A DNA stretch of 64,000 bases from Croceibacterium atlanticum. Lineage in GTDB: Bacteria > Pseudomonadota > Alphaproteobacteria > Sphingomonadales > Sphingomonadaceae. The DNA lies in NCBI RefSeq assembly GCF_001008165.2, contig NZ_CP011452.2, forward strand, positions 1,736,001-1,800,000. The letters run 5' to 3'. Every line of letters begins with the position of its first letter. The first letter of the stretch is position 1. This document shows, piece after piece, positions 9,418-17,710 of the stretch. The position numbers and the translations under genes were made by a program. The notes under the pieces were generated by a model. It was given only the letters and a program-made list of their open reading frames with translations. It ran no database searches and was not told where the DNA came from.

Positions 9418-10130
9418 AGATCTTCTGCCCGTAACCCGCACCCGGCCAGAGCCTGCGCGGCACGCTGGCGCTTGGCATCAGGCTGCGCCTGGCACAGGAA
9501 CAGCCCCAGATCACGGCGGATCCGCTCGATCGTGGTGCCCTCCTCGTGCGCTGCCATCCCCAGCCCGCGCTCGACCAGCGCCAGCACTGTGCGGCAATTG
9601 TCCTCGGTCACCTGCCGCGCCAGTAGCGAGAGGGTGGCGGTGCCGGGCTTCGCATCGCGCGCCTCTACCGCTTTTGCTGCTCGCCACAGCCACAGCCGCA
9701 TGGTTTCGAGCGCGATAGCGCCAGTCGCGATACGGTCGAACTGGTGAGGATCCTCGATCCTGCCGCGCTCCTGCAAGGCTTCGCGGAAATGCGCGAACAG
9801 CGCCTCGGCACCGCCACAATGTGCAGCGCAATAGCGCCAGATCCCGCCCTCGAAATGCGGCTCGCGGGAATAATCCCCCAGTTCGCCGAGCACGGCATCG
9901 TCTGCAAGTTCGCCCCCGGTAAAATCGTAACGCCCAGATCGCGTGGCGCGCATCCCCGAGACGTTCCAGCCGGAAGGATCGCAGCGCGAAGGATCGTTGG
10001 CCGGGGCGAGTGCGAGCAAGACGCCCTGCTCTCCATTGATCGCCACCACCGCGTGGCGAACGAGGCCGAGGCCCGATGCGAAGCGTTTGGCGCCCCCCAG
10101 TTCTCGGATGTGGGTATTCACGATTCCTCT
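9414..10130 (-). pseudogene. Acyl-CoA dehydrogenase family, 5'-truncated
   Basis: The C-terminal two thirds of an acyl-CoA dehydrogenase-like flavoprotein. The middle beta-domain is recognisable (GGAKRFASGLGLVRHAVV, then NVSGMRATRSG) and the helical C-terminal domain runs to the stop. The N-terminal helical domain is missing. Sequence upstream of about 10130 belongs instead to a phytanoyl-CoA dioxygenase on the other strand, although the frame happens to stay open to 10310. Without its N-terminal domain the protein cannot be a normal dehydrogenase. The GTGA coupling to the PIG-L gene suggests an original operon of dehydrogenase, deacetylase and methyltransferase. I treat it as a remnant; the open frame leaves some room for doubt. 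Confidence 0.7.
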
Positions 10131-10451
10131 ACGCGCATTCGGGTCGGCTCGCATATCGATACAGCGCGACAACTCGCACCGGCCAAGGAAGCCGGTCTGA
10201 CCCTTCGAGAGTTGGCCTCGGACGGATTCGCCGGATCGGCCCATCGCCTGGAGCAACTGGCAACGGGTCCGGCCGGCAAGGTGTATCTGTGCCACCCTTT
10301 CCTCGTGCATTCTGCATATAAGGATTACGGTAAGCAGCCGCGCTTCATTGCGCAGCCGCCACTGCTACCGCGTGAGCCGATCAGTCTCGAGCGTTCCGAC
10401 AATAGCTACTCGCCGGTCGAGAAGACTATTCTGAGGGCTTTGGGCAGGTGA
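10125..10451 (+). pseudogene. Phytanoyl-CoA dioxygenase, 3' remnant
   Basis: The C-terminal ~108 codons of a PhyH-family Fe(II)/2-oxoglutarate dioxygenase. Visible motifs are TRIRVGSHID, the distal iron His in CHPFLVHSA, and the 2-oxoglutarate Arg in PRFIAQPPLLP. The end PVEKTILRALG is normal for the family. The 5' half with the first iron ligands (HxD) is gone: upstream the sequence is the antisense of an acyl-CoA dehydrogenase. The two fragments therefore meet head to head near 10110-10150, evidence of a deletion or inversion. Confidence 0.72.
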
Positions 10452-10509
10452 CGCGGTCAGAAATTTGACGCAAAGGCGTGTCTGCCAGCATGACGCGCCT
10501 TGCAAATTA

Positions 10510-10527
10510 TATATTGCGCACAATATA
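10510..10527. promoter_or_regulatory. Palindromic operator, probable OhrR site
   Basis: TATATTGCGCACAATATA is a perfect 18-bp palindrome 43 bp before the ohr start. OhrR/MarR-type repressors bind AT-rich palindromes with TTG/CAA arms of this kind, so this is the likely autoregulatory operator of the ohr-ohrR operon. A second, weaker repeat (GGATA-5-TATCC, 10530-10545) follows. Confidence 0.65.
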
Positions 10528-10570
10528 ATAGGATACTATTTATCCTGCTGTCTAACCGTAAGGAGCTAAC

Positions 10571-10996
10571 ATGAAAAATCTCTACAACACTCGCGTTAAC
10601 GCCTATGGTGGCCGCGCCGGAAAGGTCAAAAGCGAAGATGGCATTCTCGAGCTCGACCTCGCTCTACCGAAGGAACTCGGTGGCAAGGGCGACGCGACTA
10701 ATCCCGAGCAACTCTTCGCTGCTGGTTATGCGGCTTGCTTCGAAAATGCCGTGATCCATGTAACGCGGGCACAGACCGACAAGGTGGGTGACGACGACAT
10801 TGAAGTCTCCTGCCAGGTCGGCCTCTTGCCGAATGGTAATGACGGGTTTAATCTCGCTGTCACACTGGATGTCGAAATTGCCGGGGTCAATCAGGCAAAG
10901 GCTGACGAGATCGTGAAGAACGCCCACGCTGCTTGCCCCTATTCCAACGCAGTCAGCGGAAACGTCGATGTGAAAATTAATGTGTTCGCCCAATGA
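10571..10996 (+). CDS. ohr: Organic hydroperoxide resistance protein Ohr
   Basis: Thiol peroxidase of the Ohr/OsmC family, 141 residues, the full family length. It reduces organic hydroperoxides using lipoyl-protein thiols in the cytoplasm. The two catalytic cysteines are in the usual contexts, YAACFENAV (about residue 55) and AHAACPYSNAV (about 119). The TNPEQLFAAGYAACF signature is intact. A good AAGGAG site precedes the ATG. It overlaps ohrR by 4 bp (ATGA) and has a palindromic operator upstream, so peroxide-responsive autoregulation is expected. Confidence 0.96.
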   Translation: MKNLYNTRVNAYGGRAGKVKSEDGILELDLALPKELGGKGDATNPEQLFAAGYAACFENAVIHVTRAQTDKVGDDDIEVSCQVGLLPNGNDGFNLAVTLDVEIAGVNQAKADEIVKNAHAACPYSNAVSGNVDVKINVFAQ

Positions 10997-11463
10997 ATGA
11001 CGGGGTGGCAGCAGCACAGGACCCGCGCGATCCCTTGTTGCTCGATCGACAGGTTTGCTTTCCCCTTTATGCTGCCACCAACCTCCTCAGCCGCCTCTAT
11101 GGCCCTGTTCTTCGGGAGCTGGGTCTCACCTATCCGCAATATCTGGTCATGCTGGTATTATGGGAGAAAGAACCCCAGACGGTGGGCTCCCTCGGCGCGC
11201 GGCTTTACCTCGATAGCGGAACTCTCACCCCTCTGCTGAAGCGTATGGAGGCCGCCGGCCTGGTTCGACGAACACGCGATCCGGAAGACGAGCGCCGAGT
11301 GGTTATCGAACTGACCGAGAGTGGAAAAATACTGCGCAACCAGGCAGTGTATGTTCCCGAAACCCTCGCGAGGGGGCGCAAATCCGAAGGGATTGACGAA
11401 CTGCGGGACAGCGTGCGCAGGCTTGTCGAACTGCTTGCGGAGCAAACCGGCTCGAAGAGGTGA
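10993..11463 (+). CDS. ohrR: MarR-family peroxide sensor OhrR
   Basis: MarR-type repressor of 156 residues. The peroxidatic Cys of OhrR proteins is present at about residue 22 (LDRQVCFPLY), with the conserved Tyr residues that polarise it. The winged-helix DNA-binding region spans roughly 60-110 (VGSLGARLYLDSGTLTPLLKRM, then a basic wing DPEDERR). One additional Cys expected near residue 125 in 2-Cys OhrR is absent, so this looks like a 1-Cys type that would be oxidised to a mixed disulphide. ATGA overlap with ohr indicates coupled translation. Confidence 0.92.
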   Translation: MNDGVAAAQDPRDPLLLDRQVCFPLYAATNLLSRLYGPVLRELGLTYPQYLVMLVLWEKEPQTVGSLGARLYLDSGTLTPLLKRMEAAGLVRRTRDPEDERRVVIELTESGKILRNQAVYVPETLARGRKSEGIDELRDSVRRLVELLAEQTGSKR

Positions 11464-11592
11464 AGCCTCTCAGCAGGTGTCGCACGTCTGCGAGGATTGC
11501 CTGTCCGATCTTCGTGGGGCGTCCACTGGGACGCTTGGCGATAGTCGAGCGACCTTGCGATGCAGTTCGTTTCCTCTCGCCCGCCCGCGTAA

Positions 11593-11862
11593 ATGAGGAC
11601 TGCCGACCCGACTTTACAGACCTATCTCGACCGCAATGTCGCCGGTGCCACTCTACTGGTGGCACCCGAGACCGGACAGCCAACATCGGGCGATCCGATC
11701 GAAATCGTCCTGACCGGCCCTGACATGTTGAAGCTGCAAGAGCTGTCGCAGGACGTGCAGGCGCTGCTGGAAGACGAGGTTGGCGTAGTCGACGTTCGCG
11801 ACAATCTCGGCAGCATCAAAGGTGAGATCGCACTTCAGCCAAACCGCGAGGCTTTCCGATGA
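11593..11862 (+). pseudogene. RND efflux permease fragment
   Basis: About 89 codons of the periplasmic porter region of an RND-family permease. The run GDPIEIVLTGPDMLKLQELS, followed by VGVVDVRDNLGS and a typical strand ALQPNREA, matches the PN2/PC1 subdomain region of AcrB-like pumps. No transmembrane segments flank it, so this is an isolated piece of a ~1,000-residue protein. It is unrelated in position to the complete RND operon at 20.8-26.6 kb. It ends in an ATGA with the next frame. Confidence 0.65.
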
Positions 11863-12305
11863 ATCGGCAAGGTCAGAGACGTCGAGCCGTTCCACCGACC
11901 TGGCTCTTGCCGATATCCCGTTCAACCATGGCCGCCGCATTTCTGGAGAATGGCCAGGCGCGGACCCTGTGGCTGTCGGGCGTTCACCCGAGAAGTGCCA
12001 CGAAGGCCGATGCCAAGATCCTTGCCGGACAGGATCTGGACTATTCGCTCGACCCCTTTGATGACCAGAGCTTCTACCGGTCGGCCGCGCGTTCGCGCAA
12101 TGCCGCGCTGGAAGTTACCGTGGGCGTGTCGCCCAAGGCCTCGCGGGTCTGGCTTGGCAAGGCAAATTCAATCGAAGGGTTTGCCGCTTCGGCGGCGCTG
12201 CTCATCAACGCTGTCGCGGCCGCGAAGCAAGGAACCGCCGAGCCATTCCGCTTTCTCGCAACCCCGGTGCAGGCGCTCGACCCTGCACAAGTCAAAGGCG
12301 GATAA
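11859..12305 (+). CDS. hypothetical protein, possibly a remnant
   Basis: Open frame of 148 codons that I do not recognise. The first ~40 residues are Arg/Pro-rich and look like non-coding or out-of-frame sequence. From about residue 40 the composition becomes protein-like (HPRSATKADAKILAG, DYSLDPFDDQSFYRSAA, an Ala-rich helix, and an FLATPVQALD end). It may be the 3' end of a degraded gene fused behind the RND fragment. No signal peptide or membrane helix. Low confidence in start and in being functional. Confidence 0.35.
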   Translation: MNRQGQRRRAVPPTWLLPISRSTMAAAFLENGQARTLWLSGVHPRSATKADAKILAGQDLDYSLDPFDDQSFYRSAARSRNAALEVTVGVSPKASRVWLGKANSIEGFAASAALLINAVAAAKQGTAEPFRFLATPVQALDPAQVKGG

Positions 12306-12697
12306 AGACCGAACCCAGGTCGATTTGTTGCCACCGTTCGAGATGTCCTTAAGCCCAATCCATCTCCGTTAAGCCGACTAATCCTATTGTCCGATATGGG
12401 CATCGCTCCGACGCCCTCGAACCGACGTCCGCTTTCGGAACGTAGCCCTCAATGCTCGGATGACTGGGATGAGAGGGCGAAGCCGACCTGAGCGCATGCC
12501 ATGCGAACATCTGCTTCTGGCGAACCGCCGAGTTGGTGGTTAGGACCGACATTAGAGTCGCAACCCGCCATTCCACTTTTGACCATCCAGTCTACGCAAG
12601 CGCCAAGCCCCAGACTATTTGTCGAAACCCGGGCGGATCGGCGTTTTCTACTTGGACAAGGCGATGCGGGTAGAGTGGGCAGGCACAATCGTTTATG
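12306..12697. other. Non-coding stretch before the IS5 element
   Basis: 392 bases with only short, mutually overlapping open frames on both strands, none with recognisable protein character or a ribosome site. It probably consists of decayed sequence into which the insertion sequence landed (CTAG at 12698). I see no promoter or RNA gene in it. Confidence 0.5.
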
Positions 12698-13512
12698 CTA
12701 GGCTTCGTGGACAAAGGGTATCCAGAGCTTGATTGAAGCGAGAGCGACGAAGCCGAGATAGGATTCCTTGGTTTTGTCGTAGCGGGTGGCGACCCTGCGC
12801 CAGTTCTTCAGTTTGTTGAACAGGCGCTCGACCAGGTTGCGCCAGCGGTATTTAGTCGGGTCATGCGGGACCGGATTGCGGCGATTGCTCTTGGCCGGGA
12901 TCACCGCTTCAACGCCAGCGGCCGCGATTTGCTCGCGGATGGCGTCGGCATCGTAGCCGCGATCGGCCAGGAATGCCTCGACCCGCTCGCCGATCATTCG
13001 GAACAGGGGCCCAAAGCCCTGCACATCATGCGTCTGGCCGGGCGTCAGCACGAAGCCGAGCGGGAGGCCCCTCGCGTCGCATCTGGCGTGCAGCTTGGTG
13101 GTGAAGCCTCCGCGCGATCGGCCGAGAGCCTCGGTTTGCTGAGTCCCCTTTTTATGCCGACTGCACAATGATGTGCCCGGACCACGGTGCTATCGATCAT
13201 GTCGGCAGCGATATCGCGCCCTGCCAGTTCGGCCAGCGTCTCGAGCATGGCATCGAACACGCCGGTCGTGACCCATCGTCGATACCGCCTGAAGACGCTG
13301 TTCCACTTGCCATACTCGTCCGGCAAATGCCGCCATTGCGCACCGGTCTGGGCAATCCACATCATGCCCTCGAAATAGCGGCGATTATCCTGTGCAGGGC
13401 GGCAGCCACGGCCGCGCTCAGCAGGCAGCAGCGGCCCGATCAGCGCCCACTCCTCATCCGCTACACCGATCCGCTCGCCCAACGCTGCCTCCAAAAGGTA
13501 GCCTTGAATCAA
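12698..13512 (-). CDS. IS5-family transposase, made by -1 frameshift
   Basis: DDE transposase in two frames. Frame one (13512 to 13045) has the N-terminal DUF4096-like region (ADEEWALIGPLLP, WRHLPDEYGKW) and the first Asp (DMIDSTVVRAHH). Frame two (open from 13168 to 12698) has the second Asp (LADRGYDAD) and the Glu region (NLVERLFNKLKNWRRVATRYDK). The frames join at ATAAAAAGGGG (13145-13155), where a -1 slip on AAAAAG gives GIK-KGTQQT and a continuous product of about 270 residues. The final TAG at 12698-12700 lies in the flanking CTAG, so the target duplication supplies the stop codon. Confidence 0.9.
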
Positions 13513-13547
13513 GCGCTCAGTCTCAGGTCAAGCTTTGTCCACGAAGC
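12702..13547 (-). mobile_element. IS5-family insertion sequence, complete (846 bp)
   Basis: Complete element with perfect 15-bp terminal inverted repeats: GCTTCGTGGACAAAG at 12702-12716 and its complement at 13533-13547. Both ends are flanked by CTAG (12698-12701 and 13548-13551), as expected for the IS427-type IS5 elements that duplicate CTAG/TA. The transposase is split into two frames joined by an A5G slippery run. Intact ends and frames suggest a recent, possibly active copy. Confidence 0.92.
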
Positions 13548-13577
13548 CTAGCCAAAGTGAGCCGGTTCTGTACGAAG

Positions 13578-14036
13578 TCATTCTGCCGTCGAAATGTGGG
13601 ATCGCGTCGAACTGCCTTTCTCCTCGCGCACCTGACCCACGAATTCGAGAAGAAACGCAGTGCTCAAACCGAACATGACGAGGCCGTTGGCAGCCACGAT
13701 CGCAGACAGCAGCCGCACATCCTGCGAGAGGATAACGTCGCCGAAGCCTAGCGTCGTCAGGGAAACCGTTGCGAAATAGAGCGCCGGTTCCAGCGCTTCG
13801 AAGGCACCCAATACAATAAACAGGCCCGCCCAAATCCAAGCCGCCAGCGTGATAGCGAGCAGCATCCATATCGTAGAAGCGGCAAGAAGCAAGGTCGCTC
13901 CAAAGCGTGTTGTTCGCGTGCGAGGCGGCGTGAAGCGATCATCGACTGAGAAGGCTATTGCGGCAAAACACGCTTGCATGATGATGGTAAGTGCAACGGT
14001 CACCGTTCCGATCGCGAGTTGAGCGACGATACTCAT
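13578..14036 (-). CDS. Two-TM potassium-channel-like protein
   Basis: Inner-membrane protein of 152 residues of the Ion_trans_2 family. An N-terminal helix (about 5-30) is followed by a pair of helices (about 50-80 and 108-135) around a pore loop whose selectivity filter reads TTLGFGD, a permissible variant of TVGYGD. A tetrameric cation (K+) channel is expected. The short C-terminal tail lacks an RCK/TrkA domain, so any gating domain is absent. The stop is 27 bp from the IS element, whose insertion just spared the gene. Function is from family only. Confidence 0.85.
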   Translation of the reverse strand: MSIVAQLAIGTVTVALTIIMQACFAAIAFSVDDRFTPPRTRTTRFGATLLLAASTIWMLLAITLAAWIWAGLFIVLGAFEALEPALYFATVSLTTLGFGDVILSQDVRLLSAIVAANGLVMFGLSTAFLLEFVGQVREEKGSSTRSHISTAE

Positions 14037-14107
14037 CGTTGATGATCCTCAATTTTATCAATTTGATTTACTCCTCCGATTATTATCAGTCTGCAGTGGA
14101 GTCTCGC

Positions 14108-14653
14108 TCATTCTGAGCTTCTACCCGCCGACAACAGCACGACTTGCACATGCAGTCCTCGGCCCGGCTTGGACCGGAACGAGACGGAGCCGCCTATGGC
14201 TTCGGCAAGTCCGCAGACGATCGCTAAGCCAAGGCCGGCTCCGCCCGTCTGTCGATCGCGTGACGGATCGAAACGGGCATAGGCCGTGCCTAACGTCAGT
14301 TGTTGGTCGGGCGCAACTCCCGGGCCATCGTCCTCAAACGACCAGCAGGTCTTACCGCCATCCGAAACATTCCTTACCGTGACGGTCGAGGCGTGGCGCA
14401 GGGCATTATCGACGAGGTTATCAAAAATCCGTCCGAGCGCGGTGGGATCACCCAGCACATGGCTTGCCGGCGAAAGGTCGAGGCCGATGCGGTCCTCATC
14501 TGAATGCAGCGCCAATAGATCACCAGTCAGAGCCGTAAGGTTGACCTCCACCGTCGCCCAGACCGCGGCGTCGCTCTCTTTATAGTAAGAGGGCGACGCT
14601 GCGCTTCGTGAAAGTTTTGAGGTCAGGAGAGAGGCTCCCGACCGGCCCGTCAT
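14108..14653 (-). pseudogene. Sensor histidine kinase, C-terminal remnant
   Basis: The ATP-binding half of a histidine kinase, about 160 residues. N box RIFDNLVDNALRHA, G1 box EDDGPGV and G2 box GGAGLGLAIV are intact, and the C-terminus is complete. The sensor region, HAMP and the HisKA helix with the phosphorylated His are missing, with non-homologous sequence upstream of about residue 25. No response regulator lies next to it. The catalytic domain could still fold, but without the phospho-acceptor it is best treated as a remnant. Confidence 0.75.
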
Positions 14654-14852
14654 GGAGAAAACTCATGGGCTCCGCCGCGAACCCGAACTGCCCGATCATC
14701 TCGATATCGCACGAGAAACGCCGGACTCGTTACCGACCGGCGAGTTCGCGATTTTCGAGGATGACCCGGATGAAGCTGCGCGCGCATCGGCCTTGCGGCG
14801 ACGGATGCAAGGGCTGGCGCGACAGGCCTCGCAACCCCGACGACGGCATTGA
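14652..14852 (+). CDS. small hypothetical ORF, 66 aa
   Basis: Short open frame reading EKTHGLRREPELPDHLDI at its start, then an acidic middle (FEDDPDEAARA) and an Arg-rich end. It is divergent from the kinase remnant. Composition is plausible for a small cytoplasmic protein, but there is no strong ribosome site and I recognise nothing in it. The remaining ~200 bases to 15070 hold no supported gene. Confidence 0.28.
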   Translation: MEKTHGLRREPELPDHLDIARETPDSLPTGEFAIFEDDPDEAARASALRRRMQGLARQASQPRRRH

Positions 14853-15070
14853 TCTGTAGGAGATCGTGATGCGAAGCGTTACTAAGGGTTTATCGAGACG
14901 CTCGGGCGGCGGTACGCCTCTGGCAGAACATTGCTCGACGAGATTCCAGAGCACATTGAGCCGGGGCCATCTTCTGGACACTCCGATCACGATGAATCCG
15001 AAGGATACTGAAATATCTTTAGGTTCAAACCAATGCAACGAAGTTGCTGATTTATAAGATATGCGCCAGC

Positions 15071-15733
15071 TTACCGCCCATTCGTCGAAAAGACGACGCC
15101 AGTGCGAAGTGCAGCCATCACGAAATCAAGTTCCTTGTCCAGGCTGACGGATTCGCTGCCATGATATTCGGGACCCATGCCCCTCAGTATTTCATAATTC
15201 GGCAAGGAGAATAATAAGTCGAAGACTATCTTAGCGATCGCCGGGAAGTCTGAGAACGCAATTTCTCCGTTTGCGTAGCCGTCCTTTAGAATTTGGTTCA
15301 TAACGCCGGTAACGTCAGCCACGGCTTTGGCCCTGATCTTGTTCTGCAAATCGGGGCGGTAATTGGCAAGCCATGTCAGCAAGGTCTGTATGCCGCGGCC
15401 TTCTGCGGTGAGCGAGGCTTCTAGAAATTTATGCGCAACGGCTTCGAGGCGCTCGCGAATGGGGCCATTGGCAGGAAGAGTGCTCACCGGACGGATGTGC
15501 TTCGCAATACCATAGTCCATCGTCGCACATAGCAGTTCATCCTTGGATTTGTAGCGTGCGTAAAGTGTTCGCTTCGATACGTGGGCCGAAGCGGCGATCG
15601 CGTCCATCCGGGACGCATCGAGGCCCTTAGCGATAAATTCCTGCAGCGCTTCCTGCAATATGTGCTCGCCTAGTTTCTCGGCCTCCTCTTTTGAAGGACG
15701 ACCGCCGCTTGAGGTTCTGCGGGGAAGTGACAT
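15071..15733 (-). CDS. TetR/AcrR-family transcriptional regulator
   Basis: A 220-residue TetR-type repressor. The N-terminal HTH region reads MDAIAASAHVSKRTLYARYKSKDELL (shown in two overlapping parts: MDAIAASAHVSK and KRTLYARYKSKDELL), preceded by a basic arm. The C-terminal domain has the AefR-like style (RGIQTLLTWLANYRPDLQ). TetR proteins of this subgroup often govern RND pumps; a complete pump lies at 20.8-26.6 kb, but with three unrelated genes between, so the target is uncertain. It is divergent from the MscS-type channel with a 195-bp intergenic region that could hold the operator, though I found no clear palindrome there. Confidence 0.9.
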   Translation of the reverse strand: MSLPRRTSSGGRPSKEEAEKLGEHILQEALQEFIAKGLDASRMDAIAASAHVSKRTLYARYKSKDELLCATMDYGIAKHIRPVSTLPANGPIRERLEAVAHKFLEASLTAEGRGIQTLLTWLANYRPDLQNKIRAKAVADVTGVMNQILKDGYANGEIAFSDFPAIAKIVFDLLFSLPNYEILRGMGPEYHGSESVSLDKELDFVMAALRTGVVFSTNGR

Positions 15734-15928
15734 CTATTCTCTCACTATTGCATTGGTTCGGCCATCTGATCTGCTGCCCAGTAGGACGAGGCCTTTGTGG
15801 TATGGCCAGGCAAAGCTCCGCAGCGGGCAACGCGGACTAATGATGCCCACATGAACGCTTGCCTGCCGCAACGGAAAACGGCATGGTACCGGTGAGTTTA
15901 CTTTCTTTCATCGCCGGCGCCAGCAAAA

Positions 15929-17689
15929 ATGGCCTTTCCCCCAAGGCAATCTCTCCGATCGATCAGTGAGCCGAGCTTTAGCGGTTGGAATGCAATCTCT
16001 GTCTTTCGTAGGTTCGTAGGGTTGAAGCCATTGCGGAACTGCGATGGCCAGCGCCTTCCAGATAATATCCCGATCGGACCGATATCGGTTCTCCGTCTTT
16101 CTGCCCTTTTATTGCTGGTCGCCTGCGCCGCCTTAACACCGGCTTCCGCTCAAATCGCTCCTGTGGCGGAGCCGATGGCCGAGCAGGCCGTTGAAGTGGC
16201 TACCGACCCTTTCGGTCGCGAGACGCCGCGTGGAACGGTGACCGGCCTGATCAGCGCCCTGGCGGCGAAGGACTACACGAGGGCTGCTCACTATTTCCAC
16301 CTGTCTGCGGAAGAGGATGAGGCTCAACTTGTCGATCAAGGAGCGATCTGGGCCACCAAGCTGCAAGCCGCGCTCGACCAACAGGGGACGCTCCTGCCTT
16401 TCGGTGCCTTGTCGAACGAAGCGAGTGGGCGTCTCGACGATGAACTGCCGGCCGACACCGAAGAGGTAGGCAGGCTCGGCGGCGAGGAAGGTCTGCCGAT
16501 CCTTCTCACCCGGACCGACAGCCCTGTCGGCAGCGAGGTCTGGGGGATTTCGCAGGAGACCGTTGAAGCTCTCGAAGCAGTGTCTGTGGCGGCGACAAAT
16601 CCGGCTGAACCGGAAGACGGTGAAAGCGCCGAGGTGGCCGGAGCCCCGCTGCAGGACTGGGCTCTCTTGCTCGGGAGCGCAGCCGGCAGTTTCTTTCTCT
16701 ACTGGCTTATATCGGCCGGACTTCTGGCCATCATGCGGCGTTTTGTGGCCGACCGCGAGAAAAGCGCGATCTACCGCTTCACGCAGGCCGCCTTGCCGCC
16801 GCTCAGCCTGTTTCTCGCAGTGGTGACCTTCCACCTGTGGACGGGCAGCATCGAGGCGTCCATCGTCGCGCGCCAGACCTTGCTGCGCTATATCGGTATC
16901 GTTGGCTGGGTAGCGCTTGCTTGGTTTGCGCTGCGCCTGGTCGATGCCATCGCACGCGTTGCTAGTGCCCGGATGGAACGCCGCCAGCGGCGGCAGGCAG
17001 TGTCGGTCGTCGTCCTGTTGCGGCGTACGGCAAAGATAGTGCTCTTCCTATTGGCGACGGTAGCGGTCCTCGACACGCTGGGGGTCGATGTGACCACGGG
17101 CATTGCCGCATTGGGCATTGGCGGCATCGCCTTGGCGTTAGGCGCACAGAAGGCCGTGGAGAATTTGATCGGCAGCCTGAACGTCATCGCAGACCGCCCT
17201 GTTCAGGTCGGAGACTTCTGCCGCGCGGGAGATATTGTCGGCACCGTAGAGGATATCGGTATGCGCTCGACGAGGATTCGCACGAATGAACGCACGCTCG
17301 TCACCATCCCGAACGGTGATTTTTCCTCCCGCGAGATCGAAAACTTCGCCAAGCGCGACCGCTTTCTGTTCAATCCCACGATCGGCGTCGAATACGGTAT
17401 CTCCGCAGGCCAGCTGCGCCGGGCCGTGGAGATTATCGAGCAGATCCTGCGCGATCACCACCTGATTGAAAAGGATGGCCTCCGTGCTCGATTTGCTCAT
17501 TTCGGCGAGAGCTCGCTGGATATCGAGATCTGGTCCTACATCATGGTTGCCGATTACGCGGAAAGCCGACTGATCCGGCAGGAACTGCTGCTGGCCATTT
17601 TCGAGAGGTTCAAGGCAGCCGGTCTCGCTATCGCCTACCCGACGCGGACGGTCCATTTGGTGACCCAGGAGAATGACGTCGGCGCGTAG
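15929..17689 (+). CDS. MscS-family mechanosensitive channel
   Basis: A 586-residue inner-membrane protein with an extended periplasmic N-terminal part. An Ala/Leu signal region lies near residues 54-75 (cleavage near PASAQ), so the true start may be later than the ATG given; no better ATG exists in frame. Helices follow near 240-265, 285-305, 325-345 and 365-385. The pore-lining TM3 of MscS is clear at about 392-430 (GIAALGIGGIALALGAQ, then the beta-domain start NLIGSLNVIADRPVQVGDF). The C-terminal alpha/beta domain runs to about 575. Such channels release solutes on hypo-osmotic shock. Confidence 0.9.
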   Translation: MAFPPRQSLRSISEPSFSGWNAISVFRRFVGLKPLRNCDGQRLPDNIPIGPISVLRLSALLLLVACAALTPASAQIAPVAEPMAEQAVEVATDPFGRETPRGTVTGLISALAAKDYTRAAHYFHLSAEEDEAQLVDQGAIWATKLQAALDQQGTLLPFGALSNEASGRLDDELPADTEEVGRLGGEEGLPILLTRTDSPVGSEVWGISQETVEALEAVSVAATNPAEPEDGESAEVAGAPLQDWALLLGSAAGSFFLYWLISAGLLAIMRRFVADREKSAIYRFTQAALPPLSLFLAVVTFHLWTGSIEASIVARQTLLRYIGIVGWVALAWFALRLVDAIARVASARMERRQRRQAVSVVVLLRRTAKIVLFLLATVAVLDTLGVDVTTGIAALGIGGIALALGAQKAVENLIGSLNVIADRPVQVGDFCRAGDIVGTVEDIGMRSTRIRTNERTLVTIPNGDFSSREIENFAKRDRFLFNPTIGVEYGISAGQLRRAVEIIEQILRDHHLIEKDGLRARFAHFGESSLDIEIWSYIMVADYAESRLIRQELLLAIFERFKAAGLAIAYPTRTVHLVTQENDVGA

Positions 17690-17710
17690 GTCGCCGCGCC
17701 CAGATGGTAT

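Noticed and set aside
9744-10124. 5' part of a 235-codon plus-strand frame leading into the PhyH remnant
   Set aside because: Only the last ~108 codons resemble PhyH; the earlier part is antisense to acyl-CoA dehydrogenase motifs.
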